From assembly GCA_033816765.1 (NCBI GenBank), contig CM066293.1:3534001-3598000 (forward strand): 64,000 bases of DNA, in the 5' to 3' direction. Origin of the DNA: Nothopassalora personata (lineage: Eukaryota; Ascomycota; Dothideomycetes; Mycosphaerellales; Mycosphaerellaceae). The translations under genes were made by a program, and so were the position numbers. How positions within the stretch are numbered: the stretch's first letter is position 1; each line of letters begins with the position of its first letter. The notes under the pieces are model-generated. The model did no database searches and was not told the DNA's origin. It saw nothing but the letters and a program-made list of their open reading frames with translations. Positions 44,829 to 58,200 of this stretch are shown piece by piece.

Positions 44829-44830
44829 TA

Positions 44831-46157
44831 TAAAGAAGGCACGAAGAATTCCTACCTAAGATAAATAGACGACGGATACTATACTCTATTAAGTTTAATA
44901 AGGTACTTAATAGCCTAAGGTATATAGCTTAGGGATACCTACTTATAGAAATAACCGAGAACCTAGTAACCGCTATTATAGAACGACTACCGATAGGAAG
45001 TTAGATAATAGGTACCGGATACCTTATACCGTTATAAACATTCGTATTAAACGAATTGCGTAATGTAGTATAGTATATACGCGTACTCTACTTAGAAACG
45101 TAGAAGATCTAGGAACGTTAACGAATATAGGTATAGACATAGAAAGGCTCGCGCTAGGTTTAAGCGGAGGCCTTGAGACACGAAGTACGATAAACCTTAT
45201 ACGAATAGGGAAAAGGATCGACTCCTTAGGAATAAACGACCGAAAGGAGTTATATAACACATATAACGCTTAAGTATTAATAATAATGTTTCGAACAAAA
45301 ATTATTATTAATAGGCATCGGACATATACTATAATAGATTCCGGAGCGAGCGGGAACTTTACCTCCGAATTATTTATTAAACGATACGGGCTAGCTACCC
45401 GTAAGAAGAGAGAGGGTTATAAATTAATCGCGGTAGACGGATTATCCTTACCTAGTATAGAGCGTAAGACGATACCGCTACTACTTATAATCTAATAGTA
45501 CTACGAGGAGATTACCTTAGAGGTTACTAATATAGCTAGTTATAACATTATACTTAGTACGCCTTAGTTAAGAAAGTATAACCTAGTAATCGACTAGAGG
45601 ATAGGAGTACTTAGATTTAAACAATACGATTACGTTATTACTATTAAACCTACGTAGTAGTAGCGTTTACTAGTAGATAAGGTAAGACAGCTAAATAGGA
45701 TATAGCTTATACCGAATAGAAGGATAGAAGATACCTTCGACCGGAACGGATACTAGCGTAGGGCCGCCGGATTACGAAGTTACTAGAAGTAATAGAAGTA
45801 AAGCACTATCGAAGGATACTAATATCTTAGAGTTAAGTATTCCTAAAGAGTATCGTAAGTAGTCGCGACTCTTTAAAGAGAAGAGAGGCAAAACCGCCTT
45901 ACCTAAGCACCGCCTATAGGATTACAAGATTAATATTTAGCTAGGGAAGGAGCCTCTATAGGGACCCCTATATTAAATGTCTAAGAAAGAGCTATAGACC
46001 CTACGAGAATAGCTAAAGGAGAAGCTAGCTAAAGGATAGATAAGAAGATCTACCTTAATTATAGGAACTCTATATACATTCGTTCTAAAAGTAAATAGGA
46101 AGTTACGACTCGTATAAGACTATAGGAAGTTAAATAAGATTACAATTAAGAACTAAT
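44831..46157 (+). pseudogene. pol: Element A: gag-pol linker, protease and start of RT
   Basis: Resumes after the pogo element. A 69-codon surviving ORF at 45286-45495 is the retropepsin: IIDSGASGNF with catalytic D-S-G at 45337-45345, then a YKLIAVDGLSLPSIERKTIPL stretch. After more stops comes the pol segment leading to RT (KHRLxDYKI-like, then the RKLNKITIKN-equivalent at about 46110-46157), which is cut by the insertion of element B at CTAAT. It continues at 53177. Confidence 0.85.
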
Positions 46158-46615
46158 TGTTAGGTTTAGTCTAACCTAATAATATTACAAGTTAAGAAGA
46201 CAAGCTTAATCGGTTTTGTTCTCGGGCTAATAGATAGTCGAGAGAGAGTAATAAAGTAGTAGCTGTCTTGTCTTATAAAGACTAAGTAGTAGTATAGTAG
46301 AGGTTAGGTTATAATGTATTCTAAACAGTAATATTAAACAGTAAGTTAGACGCCTCGAAACTATAAGGGTACGATGCGTTCCTAAATATAAAGGAGACAT
46401 TACTATATCTTAGCTCTATAGTCGACTGTTCGACTACTCGACCGGTCGTCTAGTCGCCTAGTCGCCTAGCTTTATATATTCGACTACGCTAATCGGCCGT
46501 AGTCGTGCACGTAACCTTATTACGTTAGAGGCTAAAGTAATTAGACCTCGTCTTTCGCTTCTTTACATCCTTAGTGCTTTAGATTCTTCCTCTCTTTCTC
46601 TCTAAAACCGTAATA
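46158..46615 (-). repeat. 3' LTR (458 bp) of element B
   Basis: Plus-strand TGTTAGGTTTAG...CCGTAATA. A polypurine tract (plus-strand CCCCCTCTTA, 46620-46629) lies next to it on the right, as expected for a minus-strand element. Confidence 0.92.
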
Positions 46616-46639
46616 CTATCCCCCTCTTAGCTAAGCTCG

Positions 46640-47085
46640 TCCCGAGTCTTAATTCTCTCTCGGTTTGCCCTTCCTTCTTTATGTTATAAGTAGAGAGCCG
46701 CTAACTCGCTAAGAGCGTCGGGAACGTTAAGCGTTAGGTATCGAGTCCGAAGGCCGCGAGATACCGTCTCCCTATTCTAGCTATTAGAAGGCGCGGGTTC
46801 CTAAAGGGAAGAGGCCTCCGCGGTATATAGTAGATATACGATTTAGTTATTACTTAGAATACGTCCGAAAGGACGTAAAGTGTAATATAACCATTACCTA
46901 GATAGAGTAGGAAAGACTTCGTAACTAACGGCGTAAGCTTAAGCGTAAGCTAGACGATACTAAAGAGAAGGTAACGGAGGCGATGTCGAAGGTACATCGT
47001 CTTCGTAAATAATTACACGTCGCTAAAGAGCGCGAAGAGAAGGCGATCGCGAAGGACTTTAAGGATCTACGGTAACTTCCGAGTA
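46640..47085 (+). pseudogene. Element B copy of the antisense Zn2Cys6-like / coiled-coil gene
   Basis: Lies between the integrase end and the 3' LTR of B, on the strand opposite pol, the same position as the intact gene at 228-731. In one frame the codons TAC-TTA-GAA-TAC...TGT (46851-46883) read Y-x2-Y-x6-C, equal to C-x2-C-x6-C if TGC became TAC. Fifteen codons after the final Cys comes ERLRN, then a charged coiled coil (LDDTKEKVTEAMSKVHRLRK, AKEREEKAIAKDFKDLR). Stops are TAG and TAA. The first half of the Cys cluster is unclear. Confidence 0.6.
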
Positions 47086-47299
47086 AGGGTAAGAAGCGCT
47101 ATCCGCTCCCTCGTCGTGTCTTCTTATTCCCGAGGGTACTCTAGAAGAGCTAGAGGCGGTCTTCTAGATACCGATCTCTTCGTACGAGGGGTTATCGTTA
47201 ATTCCGGACGACGCCCTTTAGTCCTATCCGACCCTAGAGGAGGCCGTTACTTCTTTCTCGGATCCTAGTCCCCCCGGTTCTTAAGTACGTCTTCCGTTC

Positions 47300-50200
47300 T
47301 TATATTCCTAGATTTTCTACTAATAGTTTCGTAGATTTTATTTTAGTTCCTAGGTATTTTCCGAGTCGTTGTATTCTTTCTATTTAATAAGGTATTATTA
47401 ACCTTTCCTATCTAGGATTTTTTTAACTTCGAATTCGTTTTCTACTTCTAGCTCGAAGTAGAAGCTTTCTTAGTAAGGTGTTTTAGCGTCTACGGTTTCT
47501 AACTTAGAGATATAGAAGACTAGGTAGATTTTAGCGTCGGGTAGTAGTCGTAGGCGGTAGTTAACTAGTCCTATAACTTTATCGATGAAAAATAGTCTAA
47601 CCTTAACGTAATCTAGTTTTTTAGTCTATCTTCTTATTCTTAGGTTTTTTATAAGGAGATAGACCCTATCCCCCTCTTTTAGTAGAGGTGCTTTTTTCTC
47701 GTATCTTGTCGTTATTAAGACAGTTTTTATTATACATCTTCAATCGCCTTACGTGTTTCTTTATACACTTCCTTACGAGTATCTATTGTTACAATTCCTC
47801 TTTCGGCCTATAGGTAGGATCTAGGTGTTCTAAATAGGTTAGGATCTTTACTAAAGTTTGCATAAAATAGTGTCGTTAAAGTTGTCTCTAATTTATAGTT
47901 GTTTAGTACGATCTACGCTATTAGTAGTAATGAAATCTAGTTATCTAATACGTAGTTAATTTAGTATCGTAGGTATTGTTCTAGCGTTTAGTTTATTCTC
48001 TTAGTTTATCTATCTGTTTCTAGATAGTATGCTATTAATAGCTTATGCTTAATTCCGATCGTTCCTATAAGCGTTTTCTAATAGTTTAATGTAAATAGCT
48101 TATCCCTATCCGTTATAAACGCTTAAGGGAATCCGTAATATCGGATAAGTCTATCTAGTATAAGGTATCCGAGCTACTCTATATTATATGTTTCTAGCGT
48201 AGGAATGAAGTGTACGTATTTTATAAGCCTATTAACTATAACAAGTATTATGTCGTATAGTTGTTTCGTAACTTAGTCTTTTAACGGTAGGAGTTCCGTA
48301 ATAAAGTCTATCGTAACTTCGGCCTATAGTTTCGTCGGTAGTGTCCTAAACTATAGGTAACCATATTTTACGTACCTCGTAGCCTTGTTTTATTAGCAGT
48401 GTACGTACTGTTTAATGTAGCGTAGCACCTTAAGTCTTACCTATAGAAATAAGAAGCTACGTTATATTAGGTCTATTATCTTTAAAGTTCTAGGGTATCT
48501 ATAAGTTAGTCCGTCGTGATATTATCGTATTTATTCTTCTTCTCGATCCCTCGGTACTTGGTATTTTCCTCGCGATATAGGGAATTACTCGTCCTTATCG
48601 CCTAATATCCGTACGATATTATTTAATTCTCTTATATTAGTACTAAGACTTCCGTCGGGGTTCGTCTTTAGTACTTTATGTTACACTAGTTCTTTTCCTT
48701 CTATATAGTCGCTTCTTTAGCTTAGCGCGTCGGCGCGGCTATTCTCTCGTCCTAGAGTATATCTAATTTCAAACTTATACTATCCTAGTAGCTCCGACTA
48801 GCGGGCTTACCTTCGGGCTAGTTCTTTTATCGTCGTAAAGTACGTAAGATTCTTATAGTTAGAAAGAATCATTAACTTCGGTAGGCCCTCGACATATACT
48901 CTCTAATGCTGTATAGTAGTAATAATAGCTAGAAGCTCTTTGTTATAGATGTCGTAGTTCTATTCCGCTATAGTCATTTTCCGGGAGTAATAGGCTACTA
49001 GGTATCTCTACCTATCGTGCGTCTATGTTAGATACGCGCTTATTGCTATATTAGACGCATCGGTCTCGATGTAGACTTCCTTACTACTATTAAATAGTCG
49101 AAGCGTAGGGGCTAAAGCGTATTGTTTCTTAAGTTTCTTAAAAGCTTTAGTCTATTCCTTTCCCTATTTCTAGGTAACGTCTTTTCTCGTAAGTATCGTT
49201 ATTAGCGCTACTATCTTTATGTAGTCCTTAATGAATTTCCGGTTATAGTTCGCTAGTCTAAGGAATAATTGTACGTCCTTAACTGTTTTTAGTTCTAGCT
49301 ATTCTCTAATTAACTATGTTTTTGGAGGGTCGATCGTTATCCCTATAATGCTAATAATAAAGTCTAAGAATTTAACTTCTTTCTTATAGAATTCGCATTT
49401 CTCGGGTACTGTCTTAAATCCTAAACGCGTAAGTCGCTCGAATACGTCCTAGACTTGTTTTATGTAATTCTAAAGGGATCCTTTCGTATAGACTAATATG
49501 TCGTCTAAATAAGCGATGACGCATACATCGAGTAGGTCTCTAAGTGTCTTATTAACAAGGTCCTAATAGGATACGGGTACGTTAGTTAATCCTATTAGTA
49601 TAACTAAGAATTCGTAAAGTCCGTATCTTGTTCTAAAAGCGGTTTTCTATTCTTCTCCTTCTACTATCCGTATAGCGTAGAAGGCATCTCGTAGGTTAAT
49701 CTTTATGCACTAGTCTAACCCGGTTAATCTATCTTATACTTCTTCGATGTTAGGTAGCGGGTATCGGTTCTTAATCGTAATCTCGTTTAACTTCCTATAG
49801 TCTTATACGAGTCGTAACTTCCCGTTTACTTTTAGAACGAACATATATAGAGTTCCTATACTTAAGGTAGATCTTCTTATCTATCCTTTAGCTAGCTTCT
49901 CCTTTAGCTATTCTCGTAGGGTCTATAGCTCTTTCTTAGACATTTAATATAGGGGTCCCTATAGAGGCTCTTTAACTAGCTAAATGTTTATCTTATAATC
50001 CTATAGTTAGTGCTTAGGTAAGGTATCCTTACCTCTTTCCTCTTTAAAGAGTCGCGACTACTTACGATACTCCTTAGGGATACTTAACTCTAAGATATTA
50101 GTATCCTTCGATAGTACGTTACTTCTATTACTACTAGTAACTTCGTAACCCGGCGGCCCTACGCTAGTATCTATCCCGGTCGAAGGTAGTTCTTCTATCC

Positions 50201-50655
50201 TTCTAGTCGGCGTAAGCTATATCTCGTTTAGCTATTTCCTTACCTTATCTACTAGTAAACGCTACTACTACGTAGGCTAAATGTCGACAACGCAATCGCA
50301 TTCCCTAAATATAAGTACTCCTCTTCTCTAGTTAATTACTAGATTGTGCTTTCTTAACTAAGGTATACCTAGTATAATGTTATAACTAGCTATATTAGTA
50401 ACATCTAAGATAATTTCCTCGTAGTACCGTTAGATAGTAAGTGGTAGCGGTATCGTCTCGCGCTCTATACTAGGTAAGGATAATCCGTCTACCGCGATTA
50501 ATTTATAACCCTCTTTCTTCTTATAGGTAGCGATCCTATGTCTTATAATAAATGATTCGGAGGTAAAGTTCCCGCTTACTCCGAAATCTATTATAGTATC
50601 TATCTTGTACCCGTTAACGATAATCTTAGTTCGAAACACTACTATTATTAGTAAT
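47300..50655 (-). pseudogene. pol: Element B pol: protease to chromodomain, RIP-degraded
   Basis: Minus-strand order from the right. Protease at 50639-50430 reads IIDFGVSGNF (the Ser of D-S-G has become Phe). RT has AYLDDILVY at about 49491-49514 (YLDD 49500-49511). RNase H lies at about 49100-48750. Integrase includes DFIT-LLPLK near 48280-48313. The GPY/F module (KVRLFFIDKVIGLVNYRLRL-like) and chromodomain (EVENEFEVKKILDRKG, YNDSENT) lie at about 47600-47350. TAG stops are scattered throughout. Confidence 0.85.
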
Positions 50656-52700
50656 GCTTAAGCCTTTTCTATGTCGCATAACTCCCTTTAGTCGCTTATT
50701 CCTAGGGAGTTAATCCTTTTCCCTATTTGTATATAGAACGTCGTACTTCTTGTCTCGAGGCCTCCGCTTAAACCTAGCGCGAGCCTTTCTATATCTATAT
50801 CTATATCCGTTAACGTTCCTAGATCTTTTACGTTCCTAAGTAGAGTACGCGTACGTACTACACTATGTTTCTTAATTCGTTTAATACGAATATTCCTAAC
50901 GGTATAAGGTATCCGGTACCTGTTATTTGGCTCCCTATCGGTAGTCGTTCTATAATAGCCGTTACTAGATTCTCGGTTGTTTCTATAAGTAGGTATCCCT
51001 AGGCTATGCCTCGTAGGGTGTCGAGTGTTTTATCGAACTTAATAGAGTATAGCATTCTTCGTCCGCCTATCTTAGGTAGGAATTCCTCGTGCCTTCTTTA
51101 TAGGTGTACAATTATGTTATATAATTTCTTAGGTACATTAATCGTAAAGGTTAGTTATCTATTGTCGTCGTTAGTATCGCTATCTTCTCCTTCGGAGGAA
51201 TCTTCTTCGCTTAATTCTTCCGGGTCCTAGTCTTCCTCGATAGTATCTAGCCCGGTAGTTTCTTAACTTTCTTCCTATAGTTCTAGTAACTACGATCCGT
51301 TCTATCTTAGGTCTTAGTTTTCCTTATCGCTTCTATCGTCGTTAAAGTAGGATTCGTCGATGTCTACTTCTCGGAGCGTAGCGTTCTACCTATACGTCGC
51401 TCCTAGGGTTCCTCTCGGTTATTAAGGCTAATACCCTACGCCTAACTTCGCGGCGTAGTAAACTTAACACGAGTCTTAGTAATAGAATCGCTAATAAAGG
51501 CTTCTATAACTATTTCGATATTCGGATTCGATCTCGTAGTCGACTCTTCGTGCTATTATATTAAACTATCGTAGTTAGTTCTTCGTATTAAATGGAATAA
51601 CTACTATTTACTACCCATAGTATCCTTCTCGTCCTTTTAAGGGGTCTAGGAGAGGCGTCGTGCTTCTATTACTAGCTCTCTCCCCTACTCTCTAAGTATA
51701 GTTAGTATCTCCTCGAGATCTAACGCTACTCCTAGATTTACTAGTTTAGGGTTGTATTATATTAAACTATTCGCGGCGTACTATATTCTTACCGCGGCAG
51801 TCCCTTACTAGGTAGCTAGGTTTACTATATCCGTAGTAAGTTCGTATTTCTTTCGAACTCCGGGATGCTCTATTCCTATTACTATTCCTAATCTTACGAC
51901 CTTTCTCGGTAACGTCGAGCTCTATTAGCTATAGTCCGTAGTACAGTTTATCCCTAGGCTTATTATTATAGTTATCGTGGAAGCCTCTATTACGGTTATC
52001 GTAGCCTAGTATATATCTAGCCTTTCCGGATACCTTAGAGTCGTATCGTCGTTCTATAGCTCTCTCGTAGAGCTTATCGTTAAGATTAATCGTAACTCTA
52101 ACGAGGTCGCCTAAGCTATCGATCTTCCGACCGTCCCTTATTAACTTATCCTTAATATACTCCTTTAGTCCTCTTCGATATATAACTTAAAGTGCTTCGT
52201 CGTCCTAGTTAGTAATTTACGCGTATTCCTAGAATTTAGTAGTATATTCGGTAGTAGATGTCTTCTAGGTTAAATGCTAAATAACACGAACGGTAGTAGT
52301 AATCTTATTAGAGACACTAAAGACGCTCTTTATAGCATACTTAAGATAGTTATATAACCTAAAGATTCCGTCGGCATTGTCTTCTCCGTTACTATCTAGG
52401 TATTTCCTAAGGAATGGTTTAACCTAATGCTATACTCGTTCTCTTAAGAAGGTAGTGGTAAAGATAGGCTTAAGGTTCTTAGGTATAGAATTAAATAAAA
52501 AGTATATATCTATCTAAGAGACCTAAGTATCGAACTTGTCTCGGTCGCTATAGTAGTATTCTAGCTTACTAACCTTAAGGGTATCGTTACCTATATACGT
52601 AGCTAAGGCATTAATAGTATCGTTTACGGTCTAAGGTCGTCGGGCTCTACTTACTTTACTAGGGGCGGGTGTTCCCCGTTTACTCTATCGGTCTCCTATC
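50656..52700 (-). pseudogene. gag: Element B gag and gag-pol linker, RIP-degraded
   Basis: Mirror of element A's 41385-42960. The zinc knuckle is at about 51795-51840 and reads YYGYSKPSYLVRDC, identical to A. The linker at 51340-51560 is also found in element C. At 51090-51110 the sequence (complement TACACCTATAAAGAAGG) is the unoccupied form of the pogo insertion site in A. The 74-codon plus-strand ORF at 51006-51230 is a chance frame. Confidence 0.8.
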
Positions 52701-52706
52701 GTAGAG

Positions 52707-52715
52707 GGCGTTTAA
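52707..52715 (-). other. Putative self-primer binding site of element B
   Basis: Minus-strand TTAAACGCC, 3 bases inside the 5' LTR. Complementary to GGCGTTTAA of the family LTR, here RIPed to GGCATTTAA at 52915-52907. Confidence 0.5.
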
Positions 52716-52718
52716 AGC

Positions 52719-53176
52719 TATTAGGTTTAGTATAACCTAATAATATTATAAGTTCAGAAGATAAGCTTAATCGGGTTTATTCTCGGGCCGATAGGAAGTC
52801 AAGGGACAGTAATAAAGTAGTAGCTATCTTGTCTTATAAAGACTAAGTAGTAGTATAGTAGAGGTTAGGTTATAGTGTATTCTAAATAGTAATATTAAAT
52901 AGTAAGTTAAATGCCTCGAAACTATAAGGGTACGATACGTTCCTAAATACAAAGGAGACATTGCTATGTCTTAGCTCTATAGTCGACTGTTCAACTACTC
53001 GACCGGTCGTCTAGTTGCCTAGTCGCCTAGCTTTACGTGTTCGACTACGCTAATCGGCCGTAGTCGTGCACGTGACCTTGTTGCGTTAGAGGCTAAAGTA
53101 ATTAGAACTCGTCTTTCGCTTCTTTACATCCTTAGTACTTTAGATTCTTTCTCTCTTTCTCTCTAAAACCGTAACA
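52719..53176 (-). repeat. 5' LTR (458 bp) of element B
   Basis: Plus-strand TATTAGGTTTAG...CCGTAACA. Same length as the left LTR and collinear with it, followed by CTAAT. Confidence 0.92.
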
Positions 53177-55205
53177 CTAATACCCGCTGCCTAACATTAA
53201 AGAAGCATAAGATAGGTTAACCAGATTAGACTAGTATATAAAGATTAACCTACGAGATGCCTTTTACGCTATACGAATAGTAAAAGGAGAAGAATAGAAA
53301 ACCGCCTTTAGAATAAGATTCGGACTCTAAGAATTCTTAGTTATACTAATAGGATTAACTAACGTACCCGTATCTTACTAGGATCTTATTAACGAAACAC
53401 TTAGGGGCCTACTCGACGTATATATTATCGCCTATATAGACGATATATTAGTCTATACGAAAGGCTCCCTTTAAGATGATATAAAGTATATCTAGGATAT
53501 GTTTAAACGGCTTACGTATTTAGGATTTAAGACAGTACCTAAGAAATACGAATTCTATAAGAGAGAAGTTAAGCTCTTAGGCTTTATTATTAGTATAATA
53601 GGGATAACAATCGACCCTGTAAAGATATAGGAAATTAGAGAATAGCTAGAACTAAAAATAGTTAAGATCGTATAATTATTCCTTAGACTAGTAAACTATA
53701 AACGGAAATTTATTACGGACTACGTAAAGATAGTAGTACTAATAACGATACTTACGAGAAAAGACGTTAACTAGAAATAGGGAAGAGAATAGACTAAAGC
53801 GTTAAAGCATTTAATTGACTTTTGCAATAACACGCTTTAGCCCCTACGCTTCGACTATTTAATAGTAGTAAGGAAGTCTATATCGAGACTAATACGTCTA
53901 ATATAGTAATAGGCGCGTATTTAAAATAGATATACAATAGGTAGAGACACCTAGTAGCCTATTACTCTCGGAAGATAACTATAGCGGAATAGAACTACGA
54001 CATCTATAATAAAGAGCTTATAGCTATTATTACTACTATATAATATTAGAAAGTATATATTAAGGGCCTACTAAAGTTAACGATTCTTCTAACTATAAGA
54101 ATTTTACGTACTTTACGACGATAAAAGAACTAACCCGAAGGTAAGCCCGCTAGTTAGAGCTACTAGGATAATATAAGTTCGAAATTAAATTATCTACTAG
54201 GAAGAAAAACGGCCGCGCTAACGCGCTAAGCTAAAGAAGTAACTATATAGAAGGAAAAGAACTAGTGTAATATAAGATATTAAAGATAAACCCTAACGGA
54301 AGTCTTAGTATAAATATAAGAGAATTTAATAATATCGTACGGATACTAGGCAATAGGAACGGACAATTCCCTATATCGTAAGGAAAATACTAAGTACCTA
54401 AGGATTAAGAAGAAGAGTATATACAATAGTATTACAACGGACTAATATATAGATGCCCTAGAACTTTAAAGATAATTAACCTAATATAACGTAGCTTCTT
54501 TTTTCTATAGATAAGACTAAAGCTATTACGCTATATTAAGTAATACGTACACTATTAACGAAATAAGACTATAGGATATACGAAGTACGGTTACCTATAG
54601 TTTAGGACACTACTAATAAAACTATAGGATAAAGTTATAATAGACTTTATTACGAAACTCCTACCGTTAAAGGATTAAGGTACGAAATAACTATACGATA
54701 TAATACTAGTTATAGTTAATAGACTTATAAAATACGTATACTTTATTACTATATTAAAGACATATAATATAGAGTAGCTCGGATACCTCGTACTAGATAG
54801 ACTTATCTAATACTATAGATTCCCCTAAGCATTTATAATAGATAGAGATAAGCTATTTATAATAAACTACTAGAAGACGCTTATAGGAATGATCGGAGTT
54901 AAATATGAGCTATTATTAGTAGACGGACAAATCGAGAGAATAACTTAGACGCTAGAATAATACCTACGATACTATATTAACTACGTATAAGACAATTAGG
55001 TTTCTTTACTACTAATAGCGTAGATTGTACTAAATAACTATAAATTAGAGTTAACTTTAACGACACTACTTTATATAAACTTTATTAAAGATTCTAACCT
55101 ATTTAGAATACCTAGATCCTACCTATAAGCCGAAAGAGTAATTGTAATAATAGATACTCTTAAGGAAGTATATAAAGAAATATATAAGGCGATTGTTTAA
55201 AGTTC
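53177..55205 (+). pseudogene. pol: Element A pol continued: RT, RNase H and most of integrase
   Basis: Continues from 46157 after removal of B. RT follows with AYIDDILVYT (YIDD at 53433-53444), then VPKKYEFYKREVKLLGFIIS and LRLVNYKRKFI-like segments. RNase H reads LAYYSR-like, YDIYNKELIAIIT and ARW-ELL. The integrase region includes IDFITKLLPLK (about 54634-54666) and NLFRIPRSYL. It ends after KEVYKEIYKAI near 55200, where LINE DNA begins. Confidence 0.85.
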
Positions 55206-58200
55206 TCTTCTACTACCTTTATAGCCCCGGCTACGGCTAACTTCCCCTTCCGGTTTAGCGCTCCCGAACGCTAAAAGCTAAGCTAGAAACTTAAACTCTA
55301 ACGTTAGTTCCTTTAGGAAGAGAGAGATATAAGAGGTAGACCTACTTTCTTTTAATATAATAATATACTTTATCTTGAATTACCCTATATTAGGGTAACC
55401 TATAGCCCTAAATAGGCGTAGCGTAAGGAGAACTAAAGGGTTAAAAGGGTCTATAGGCTTATACTATACCTAGTAGAAGAAGTAGGGTACTAGTTATAAA
55501 ACTAGGGGCTAAGGCTTAAGACTACTTTATTCTAGTAGAATAGTACCCCCTAGAATACTCTACGATACCTAAGGGTAGCCCTATACCCTGCGAGAGAGGC
55601 GTACGTTACCGTAGGCCTACGTACTTAAGAGTTAAGAGTTACTCTCCTCTATAGTATACCTTCTTCTACTTAGTAGTAAGAAGAGTACCCTAGTATCGCT
55701 ATTAGGCTAGAACCTAAACGCGATTAGAAATAGGGTAATTAGGTAGCCCTCTTAGCGTAAGGCTACTAGGAGTCTCTTTTCTTTACCGAACTAAACCGCT
55801 ACTAAAAATAGACGAAATAGACGAAGAGTCTATCTTTAATCCCTTAGGGGATAAAGACTAACTCTCTAGCCCTTCTACGCTAACCTAACGAACTTTAAGT
55901 ATCGTTATTAATATAAACGAAGCTAATAAAATTATGTAAAGTAAATTTATCCCCTTTATTAGTGTAGAAAGGCCGAACCCCTTCGTTAAGACCGTATCGG
56001 ATATGTTACCGTTAAAGCGCTATAAAGTAGTATAGACGTCCTAATCCGACGCCTTAGAGGCTAAATCTAAGCTTAAAGAGGCCTACTAATTAGTTATTAA
56101 CGCCGCCCATCTAGCGAGAGGAGACCGGAAGAGGTAAGATAAGATCCTCGAACTTCTAGGCCTTTTTAGGGCCTTCCGTAAAGATAAGACACTTCCGATC
56201 GTAATAGTAAAGATCGAGAAGTAGGTTTACGCCCTAGAGAGGAGTTAGTTACTAAGCTTACTAAGCTAGTCAATAATAGAAACGGCCCTACGGGGACCTA
56301 AAAGGGCTAAAAACTAACTTTTATAAGTGTCCTCTTTAGGGGCGACCCTACTATCCGGGCCTAAACTATAATACCGCGTTTAAACCCCTCCCGTTCAATA
56401 CTAACCTCCTTTTAGCCTAAGATAGGTCAAACTACTATAGAAGGAACTAAGTCCGATAGCTACAAGGCCTATATAAAGAGTAGAGGTTGCTAGATTGTCT
56501 TTAGGATAGAAAATAATAATAGTACTACCCCTCTTAATATAATCGCTACTCGAGATACGGTTAACTGGGCTTTCTGAATAGCTAACCTATACCCTAATTA
56601 CCTAATCCTCCTTAGAACTTACCTCTTGGAAAAAGGGAACCTTGTCCTAACGCTACGGGACGAGAAAGTAAAGGAAATACTTAGTAACCTTACTCTCCTT
56701 AAGACAATTATCCCCGTCCTCTAAGTCCTCGAAGATAACTCTTAGTATAAAGTAGTTATGTACGGGAAAGGAGGATAGAGTATAAAAGGTCGCTACTAAA
56801 CTAGTAGCCTTTAATAAAGGCTTTAAACCTATAAATGGCCCTCTATAGTTTACGAGTAAAGAAAGCCGCCTATTATAATGTAAGATACGATGTTACTCGC
56901 CTTTAAAACAAGCAAAGAAGTTACTAGGGCTAGGAAAGACGGCCTTTAGATTAGCGCAAAACACCTAAGGATATAAAAAGCGCTATCGAAAGAAGAGAAA
57001 GAAGAAAAACGGAAAGAAGAACTAGCCTCCCTTAGATGTTAGTTACACCTTTACGTATCTTCTAAGTAAGCCTAAACTGGAGTGTAGCGGCTACCGAGTC
57101 CCTACTCGAGTTAGTAATCCGCGAAAAGGCCAATATACTAGTAATTTAATAGTCGTAGCTTTTTATAGATGAAGAAAATAGTCTATAAAGATCTACAGCT
57201 TACCTAGCCTTTAGGACTCTACTACCGACTAGTATAGTAAGGAATCGTACCCTCTTCTATATTAGTAGATAAATCTAAGTTAAATAAAATAGGGACCCGG
57301 ATTTTTTAGTAATATCTGCGAAAGATAAGAATAGCAATTCAATCTAAATTCTTAACATCCATAACTAAAAAGATAGCGAGAATGTCTAGACGAATAAAAG
57401 AGCCCTATACTAATTTACGCTAGTAATAAACACAGTACTACTCGGCAATTTGAATATACGGCACCCGTCGTAAGATCCGTACGGGAAGGATAATAGCTTA
57501 AGAGCTAGAACCTTTATTAATTAGATTAAAGTAAATAACTTCTCTCTAAGAAATACCCCGAACATAGGAACCTTCGTCTAAGTATACCTAAGTAACCCGA
57601 GCGTTCTAGACCTTACCTTTATAAAAGGAAGATTATTAGGCTCCGAAATAAACTAGCGTACGCTAGAGACCGGATCTAACCACTTAGTAATCTCTCTAGA
57701 CATTAGAGGGAGTAATACTTCTTCTCTACCTCTACCCCCTCCTAGTATTAGACTACGCTACGATACGTCTAAAGTAGATTAGAAAGACTTTTCTCCGAGA
57801 AATAAAGGATCGTAAGGTAGATCTTAAAGGTTTAGAAGACCTAGACCTACTAGCGAGTACTTTTTCTAACATTATATCTACCGTAGCTAAACTATATATC
57901 TCTAAACTTAGGGTAGTAGTAAAGTCTAAACCGTAGTAGACGCTAGAACTAAAAGAACTCCAAAAATAAATATCTTGTAAGCTTAGAAAATTATCTAGTC
58001 CCCTATTATCTATAGAGGATAAGCTTAAAATACGAGCGTAAGTTCATTGTCTATCCTAGGCAACGAGATAGTAAAATAAGACTACCGGGACGCGGTATAC
58101 TACTATAATAATATATTCGACCTTTCTCTCGTAAATTCCTCCTTTCAAAGAGTTTTTATATCCGGGTACGTAGAGCTTTTCTCTTTATACTTAAATTTAG

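Larger units (their letters stand above)
46158..53176 (-). mobile_element. Gypsy element B, 7019 bp, full length but RIP-degraded, inserted in element A
   Basis: Direct 458-bp LTRs at both ends and a 5-bp target duplication CTAAT (46153-46157 and 53177-53181) define its borders exactly. Coding is on the minus strand. Element A's RT continues across it when B is removed. The same family as A: gag, protease, RT and the internal start all align. Most LTR-LTR differences seen are C/T or G/A, as RIP produces. Confidence 0.95.
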
